Assembly: GCA_001897535.1 (NCBI GenBank)
Contig: MKTC01000025.1
Location: 1 to 64,000, forward strand
Length of the DNA: 64,000 nucleotides
Source: Bacteroidetes bacterium 37-13
GTDB taxonomy: Bacteria > Bacteroidota > Bacteroidia > Chitinophagales > LD1
Direction of reading: 5' to 3'
The translations under genes were made by a program, and so were the position numbers. Shown piece by piece: positions 59,623 through 64,000 of this stretch (position 1 is its first letter; every line of letters starts with the position of its first letter). The notes beneath the pieces were generated by a model. It was not told the origin of the DNA, did no database searches, and worked only from the letters and a program-made list of their open reading frames with translations.

Positions 59623-60592
59623 ATAAAAAAAGTATTTAAAATTATTGGAGCAATCTTCTTCCTTATTTTACTTGGCGTTTTCAGTTTTGCAGGCTACATC
59701 AACTTTTCAGATTTACCAAAGTATGAAACAGAAAAAATCAATTTCCCAAAAGTAGAAGTTACTCCGGATTTAGTTGCCAATGGAGCAAAAATTGCTTCGG
59801 TGCAATGCAACCATTGCCACATGGGAGAATACGGCAAATTAAGTGGAAAAATTAATGTAAGAAATTCCAAAAGATTTTGGAACAATATATTCCAAAAATA
59901 TCACTCATGACAATGAAAAAGGAATAGGAAAATGGAGCGATGCCGACATTGCACACTTACTAAGAACCGGTTGCAAACCTGAAGGCTCTTACTTGCCAAT
60001 TTATATGCCAAAGTTTCCCCACTTGAGCGATTACGATTTAAAATCGGTAATTGCTTATTTGCGCAGCGATATGCCTCTTGTACAAGCTTCTAGCAATGAA
60101 GCACCCGAATCTAATCCCTCATTTTTAGTGAAATTTTTGTGCCGCGTAGCATTTAAAAAATTGGACTATCCAAAGCAAGAAATCAGCATGCCAGACACTA
60201 ATAATTTAGTAGCTTATGGAAGATACCTCACTGTTGGGCGCTACGACTGCTGGACTTTCCATAGCTCTGATTTCAAAACTTTAGATTTTGTTTCACCGGA
60301 AAAAACTCCTGGATATTGTAGCGGTGGAAATACACTAATAACGCCAAGTGGAAGTTCAATCTTCTCAGCCAATATTACACCCGATGAAAAAACAGGCATT
60401 GGCACTTGGATCGAAGAAGATTTTAAAAATGTGATGCACTCACTCATTAGAAAAGATGGCAAAGCTCTACGAGCGCCAATGTTAGCTTACAATGGATTAA
60501 CAGACAATGAAATAAAAGCTATTTGGCAGTATTTGCTCACTGTGCCTAAAGTTAGCAATGAAGTAAATAGACAATGGGATAGTAAATTGTAA
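59623..60592 (+). pseudogene. Frameshifted membrane-anchored c-type cytochrome
   Basis: The frame beginning at ATA 59623 encodes KKVFKIIGAIFFLILLGVFSFAGYINF (membrane anchor), then SVQCNHCHMGEYGKLSGKINV with a haem motif CNHCH, and runs into TGA at 59908. Deleting one A near 59859-59860 joins it to the downstream frame (EIPKDFGTIYSKNITHDNEKGIGKWSDADIAHLLRTG...), which is open to 60592. The restored protein would be ~322 aa with two cytochrome c domains. The second expected CXXCH reads CWTFH (one TGC-to-TTC change). There is no ATG, GTG or TTG before the anchor. Three independent defects suggest a decaying gene rather than a sequencing error. Confidence 0.8.
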
Positions 60593-60594
60593 AA

Positions 60595-61308
60595 CTATTT
60601 TGCCCAAACATTGTATTTGAGAATACACCATATTGCGCGAAAGCCATCGCGCCAACCAATTTTTTTACCTTCTTCGTAAGTTCTGCCATAGTAAGAAATT
60701 CCTACTTCGTAAACACGCACTTTTGGGTAGCGGCTCATTTTTGCAGTTACCTCCGGCTCAAACCCAAAACGTTGCTCTTTTAAGTCGAGCGATTTTATTA
60801 CTTCACTTCTAAAAAGTTTGTAGCAAGTTTCCATATCTGTAAGGTTTAAATTGGTAAACATGTTACTAATGAATGTAAGAAATTTATTGCCGATAGTGTG
60901 CCAAAAAAACAAAATGCGATGTGGCTTTCCACCAATAAAACGGGAGCCGTAAACTACATCGGCAAAACCATCTAAAACAGGTTTCAATAAAACATTATAT
61001 TCATTTGGATCATATTCTAAATCTGCATCTTGAATCACAATAAAATCACCTTTGGCTTCTGCAATTCCGGTGTGTAATGCTGCACCTTTGCCTTTATTGG
61101 TTTCGTGTTTTCTATATTGAATACTTAATTCAGGATTTTCTTTAGTGTAGTTTAATATTGCATTTTCAGTTTTATCAGTCGAGCAATCGTTCACAATAAT
61201 TATTTCTTTGTTTATTCCGTTTAATAGCTCAACATTTTTTATTTTATTCAAAATAAATGCGATGGTGTTTGCTTCGTTAAAAGCCGGAATTACAATAGAA
61301 AGCATCAT
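60595..61308 (-). CDS. Family 2 glycosyltransferase (dolichyl/polyprenyl-phosphate mannosyltransferase-like)
   Basis: 237 aa. GT-A fold with [71 protein letters not shown] (the metal-binding DAD) and [50 protein letters not shown], which is typical of the DPM1-like branch. It probably transfers a hexose from an NDP-sugar to a polyprenyl phosphate. It overlaps the guanylyltransferase gene by 4 nt, and GDP-mannose made by that enzyme is a plausible donor. Confidence 0.9.
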   Translation of the reverse strand: MMLSIVIPAFNEANTIAFILNKIKNVELLNGINKEIIIVNDCSTDKTENAILNYTKENPELSIQYRKHETNKGKGAALHTGIAEAKGDFIVIQDADLEYDPNEYNVLLKPVLDGFADVVYGSRFIGGKPHRILFFWHTIGNKFLTFISNMFTNLNLTDMETCYKLFRSEVIKSLDLKEQRFGFEPEVTAKMSRYPKVRVYEVGISYYGRTYEEGKKIGWRDGFRAIWCILKYNVWAK

Positions 61309-62384
61309 AAGAACTTATCTAAACCTGCAACTTTTAAATCTACCGTTATTTGTTTTATTTCTTGCTCTTGCGAACGCTCGCAAATAAGCAAAACATCTCC
61401 TGAGTCAATTACACACAAATTTTCAATACCTTGTAATACTACAAGTTTATCGTTTGAAGCAACAATCATATTATTTCGAGCATCGTAAATTTTTACGTTT
61501 TTACCTTTTACCGCATTGCCCAAATAATCTTTTTCATAAACTTCAAAAAGTGAGTCCCAAGTTCCAATATCGCTCCATTCAAAATCGGCAGGAATGGTAT
61601 AAACGTTATTTGCTTTTTCCATTAAACCATAGTCAATTGAAATATTAGTAACAACGGAATAAGCTTTTTCAATAAACTTTTTTTCTGCTGAAGTATTGTA
61701 AACTTCACTTGCGTCTTCAAAGGCATCAATCACTTCAGGTAAGTATTTATGGAATGCTTTTAAAACAGTTTTTGCTTTCCACACAAACATGCCGGAGTTC
61801 CATAAAAAATCACCACTATCTAAAAATGTTTGCGCAATCTCCAACGAAGGCTTTTCGGTAAAAGTTTTCACCTTATGAAATCCTTCATCTTCCACTGCTT
61901 CCAAATATTGAATATAGCCATATCCTGTTGCAGGTTTTGTTGGTTTCACACCAATAGTTACCAGCACTTCTTGCTTAGCTGTAAATGCTAAACATTTGCG
62001 AATAATTCTTAGAAATTTATCGTTTTGCAGAATCAATTGATCCGATGGCACAATTACAATATTGGCATCTTTATCTTGCGACACAATTTTATCGCAAGCA
62101 TAAGCAATGCAAGGCGCTGTATTTCTGCGCACCGGTTCTTTAATAATATTTTCTTTGGGTAAATCCGGCAATTGCTCCATCACTTTCTTCTCATACATTT
62201 TTGAAGTAACGATGTAGAAATTTTCAACGGGACACAAAGGCAACAATCGCTCAACTGTGAGTTGCAAAAGTGTTTTACCAACATTTAAAATATCTAAAAA
62301 TTGTTTTGGTTGCGCTATTCTGCTTTTTGGCCAAAAGCGGCTTCCTATTCCGCCTGCCATAATCACAACGTAAGTGTGGCTCAT
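61305..62384 (-). CDS. manC: Mannose-1-phosphate guanylyltransferase
   Basis: 359 aa. It forms GDP-mannose from GTP and mannose-1-phosphate. The nucleotide-binding loop [68 protein letters not shown] and [21 protein letters not shown] are diagnostic of ManC. The length shows that the phosphomannose isomerase domain of the bifunctional enzymes is absent. It is followed, with a 4-nt overlap, by the GT2 gene, suggesting a glycan assembly unit. Start ATG at 62384. Confidence 0.93.
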   Translation of the reverse strand: MSHTYVVIMAGGIGSRFWPKSRIAQPKQFLDILNVGKTLLQLTVERLLPLCPVENFYIVTSKMYEKKVMEQLPDLPKENIIKEPVRRNTAPCIAYACDKIVSQDKDANIVIVPSDQLILQNDKFLRIIRKCLAFTAKQEVLVTIGVKPTKPATGYGYIQYLEAVEDEGFHKVKTFTEKPSLEIAQTFLDSGDFLWNSGMFVWKAKTVLKAFHKYLPEVIDAFEDASEVYNTSAEKKFIEKAYSVVTNISIDYGLMEKANNVYTIPADFEWSDIGTWDSLFEVYEKDYLGNAVKGKNVKIYDARNNMIVASNDKLVVLQGIENLCVIDSGDVLLICERSQEQEIKQITVDLKVAGLDKFL

Positions 62385-62547
62385 TTTATACTTATTATCT
62401 TATTATTCGTTTTTTGTGAGCGCGAAAGTAAAGTTCTTTGTTTGGTATTAAAATTTTAATTTCGACACCCTTTTAAAAAAGGCATAATTAAAAATAATTG
62501 CACTTTAAAAGATTTGATATATCTTACACAAAAATAAATAAACAGCT

Positions 62548-64000
62548 ATGCGAGTTGATGAGCAAACGCTAACGGAAGCTTTACAAGAAAATTTTGGCTT
62601 CAATCAATTTAAGGGTACACAAGAGCAAATTATCCGCTCTGTTTTAGACGGAAGAGACACTTTGGTACTTATGCCAACCGGAGGAGGAAAATCGCTTTGC
62701 TATCAACTTCCCGCAGTAATTCAGGAAGGTGTTGCAATTATTATTTCCCCGCTTATCGCACTAATGAAAAATCAGGTGGACTTGGTTCGGAACTATTCTG
62801 CCAAAGATGATATTGCACACTTTTTAAATTCTTCGCTAAACAAAACCCAACGCACTCAGGTGATTAAAGATGTACACGATGGCAAAACCAAATTGCTATA
62901 CGTGGCTCCGGAAACACTAAACAAAGATGAAACCGTTGAAATATTTTCGGAAGTGAAAGTAAGTTTTATTGCAGTGGACGAAGCGCATTGTATTTCGGAG
63001 TGGGGACACGATTTTAGACCTGAATACCGCAGAATTCGCGAGGTAATAACAAGATTGGGCGCTAATATTCCAGTAATGGCGCTTACTGCAACTGCCACAC
63101 CAAAAGTTCAAAGCGATATAATTAAAACGCTTGAATTGCGCGAGCCAAACATTTTTATGTCGAGCTTTAACCGTCCCAATCTTTACTATGAAATTCGCAC
63201 TAAAAAGAACCCAACGCTTGCCGTAAAAAACATGGTGCAGTTTATTAAGCAGCGCCCTGGCAAAAGTGGAATTGTGTATGTAATCAATAGAAAAACTGCC
63301 GATGATTTAGCAAGTGTTTTGCGTGTAAACGGTATAAAAGCAGATGCTTATCATGCCGGATTAGACACTAAAAAGCGTGCAGGAATTCAAGATGCTTTCT
63401 TAATGGAAGAAATTGACGTAATCGTTGCTACCATTGCATTTGGAATGGGAATTGACAAGCCGGATATTCGATATATCATTCACTACGATATTCCAAAATC
63501 ATTAGAAAACTATTACCAAGAAACCGGGCGTGCCGGGCGTGATGGTTTAGATGGAGAATGTATCACTTACTTTAGCTATAAAGATATTTCTAAACTCGAA
63601 AAGCTATTGCGCGACAAAACTGTTGCTGAGCGCGAAAGAGGTTTGCAATTAGTAAACGAAACTGTTGCCTATATTGAAGATTCTGGCTGCCGCAGAAAAT
63701 TTTTACTGCATTACTTCGGTGAAGAATTTGCCGAAAGCGGTTGCAATTGCATGTGCGATAACTGTCGCCATCCAAAAGAAAAAATTGAAGTACAGAAACA
63801 CGTTCAGCAAGCTATAAAAGTAATTCAAGCGGTAAAAGAAAACCACGATTTGCCTTATGTTGTAAAACTAATTACAGGCAAAAAAGTAAAAGAAGTTACC
63901 GATTTTAAGTACGATAAGCAAGAATGGTTTGGCATTGGTGCAGATTACGATGAAGCATATTGGAATGCTGTAATTCGCAACGCCATGATGCGCGGTTTAA
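62548..64000 (+). CDS. recQ: ATP-dependent DNA helicase RecQ (3' end outside window)
   Basis: The frame is open from ATG 62548 to the window edge (484 codons seen), so it is missing from the ORF track. Helicase motifs run in order: FNQFKGTQEQIIRSVLDG (motif 0), LMPTGGGKSLCYQLPA (I), AVDEAHCISEWGHDFRPEYRRI (II, DEAH), ALTATATPKV (III), IVATIAFGMGIDKPDIR (V) and QETGRAGRDG (VI). A zinc-binding segment follows (SGCRRKFLLHYFGE...CNCMCDNC). RecQ unwinds DNA in recombination and repair. The HRDC end is not visible. Confidence 0.96.
   Translation, partial: MRVDEQTLTEALQENFGFNQFKGTQEQIIRSVLDGRDTLVLMPTGGGKSLCYQLPAVIQEGVAIIISPLIALMKNQVDLVRNYSAKDDIAHFLNSSLNKTQRTQVIKDVHDGKTKLLYVAPETLNKDETVEIFSEVKVSFIAVDEAHCISEWGHDFRPEYRRIREVITRLGANIPVMALTATATPKVQSDIIKTLELREPNIFMSSFNRPNLYYEIRTKKNPTLAVKNMVQFIKQRPGKSGIVYVINRKTADDLASVLRVNGIKADAYHAGLDTKKRAGIQDAFLMEEIDVIVATIAFGMGIDKPDIRYIIHYDIPKSLENYYQETGRAGRDGLDGECITYFSYKDISKLEKLLRDKTVAERERGLQLVNETVAYIEDSGCRRKFLLHYFGEEFAESGCNCMCDNCRHPKEKIEVQKHVQQAIKVIQAVKENHDLPYVVKLITGKKVKEVTDFKYDKQEWFGIGADYDEAYWNAVIRNAMMRGL

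Noticed and set aside
1-64000. CRISPR arrays, insertion sequences, prophage or integrative-element boundaries
   Set aside because: No regularly spaced direct repeats, transposases, integrases or attachment-site duplications were found; neither tRNA locus is followed by an integrase.

Overview
The window is AT-rich chromosomal DNA from a member of the Bacteroidota. Several independent signs agree. Three proteins carry type IX secretion (T9SS) sorting tails or gliding-associated C-terminal domains, and SprB-type repeats are present. A PorE-like TPR/propeller/OmpA lipoprotein is encoded. Many genes have a TA-N2-TT(T/C)G element just upstream, which resembles the Bacteroidota -7 element. Ribosome binding sites are weak, the RNA genes carry no encoded CCA, and the tmRNA tag is GEYNYAMAA. 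I cannot place the organism below phylum level; a Chitinophagales- or Sphingobacteriales-like environmental lineage is a guess. There are no insertion sequences, phage genes or CRISPR arrays.

Layout. 1-1.7 kb: the end of a PKD/SprB adhesin with a type B sorting domain. 1.8-9.3 kb: a rightward run of proline dehydrogenase, truA, an M23 peptidase, a bactofilin, an exosortase-family protein with a partner membrane protein, a TPR protein, peptide deformylase and an omega-amidase-like hydrolase. 9.4-14.4 kb: icd (leftward), carbonic anhydrase, a glycerophosphodiesterase and a ClC channel. 14.4-18.2 kb: a TonB receptor divergent from a DtxR/MntR-family regulator, with a DtxR-type operator between them, then tRNA-Arg. 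18.4-24.9 kb: housekeeping and small genes (PhyH family, dtd, tmRNA, a degenerate nucleosidase-like protein, hotdog and START-like proteins, rsmG, an orphan ketosynthase-like protein, recX). 25-28.8 kb: a TPR protein and the PorE-like lipoprotein. 28.9-29.4 kb: a decayed lipoprotein gene. 29.6-31.7 kb: a DEAD-box helicase behind a structured leader. 31.8-36.8 kb: a GMC oxidoreductase, an M28 peptidase/glutaminyl cyclase, two small lipoproteins and a type A T9SS cargo protein. 37-40.8 kb: a leftward operon with queE, a geranylgeranyl-reductase-type flavoprotein, small exported proteins and a peroxiredoxin. 40.9-49.4 kb: an HmuY-like T9SS protein, a Nudix protein, CorA, a split transketolase, kbl, a DUF3365 haem lipoprotein, a D-cysteine desulfhydrase-like enzyme, a deoxynucleoside kinase and an Smr protein. 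49.4-49.75 kb: a separate small transcription unit with a 140-nt tRNA-like RNA and a 38-codon membrane ORF. 49.8-64 kb: an Lrp regulator, an MDR oxidoreductase, a nucleotidyltransferase, a 1323-aa SprB-repeat adhesin, HMG-CoA lyase, a ceramidase-family protein, a lipoate ligase, a frameshifted cytochrome c, a GT2 glycosyltransferase, a mannose-1-P guanylyltransferase, and recQ running off the right edge.

The most unusual items are the tRNA-like RNA with a 70-nt variable region and its downstream small ORF, and the M23-bactofilin-exosortase-partner operon with no visible sorting substrate. Also notable are the near-consensus DtxR box at the TonB receptor/regulator divergence, two genes broken by single-base frameshifts, and two genes whose only sensible start codons are ATT or ATA.

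Start codons were reassigned wherever the longest ORF began at a TTG inside a neighbouring gene. The evidence fields say where this was done. All family calls come from motif recognition by eye, without database searches.
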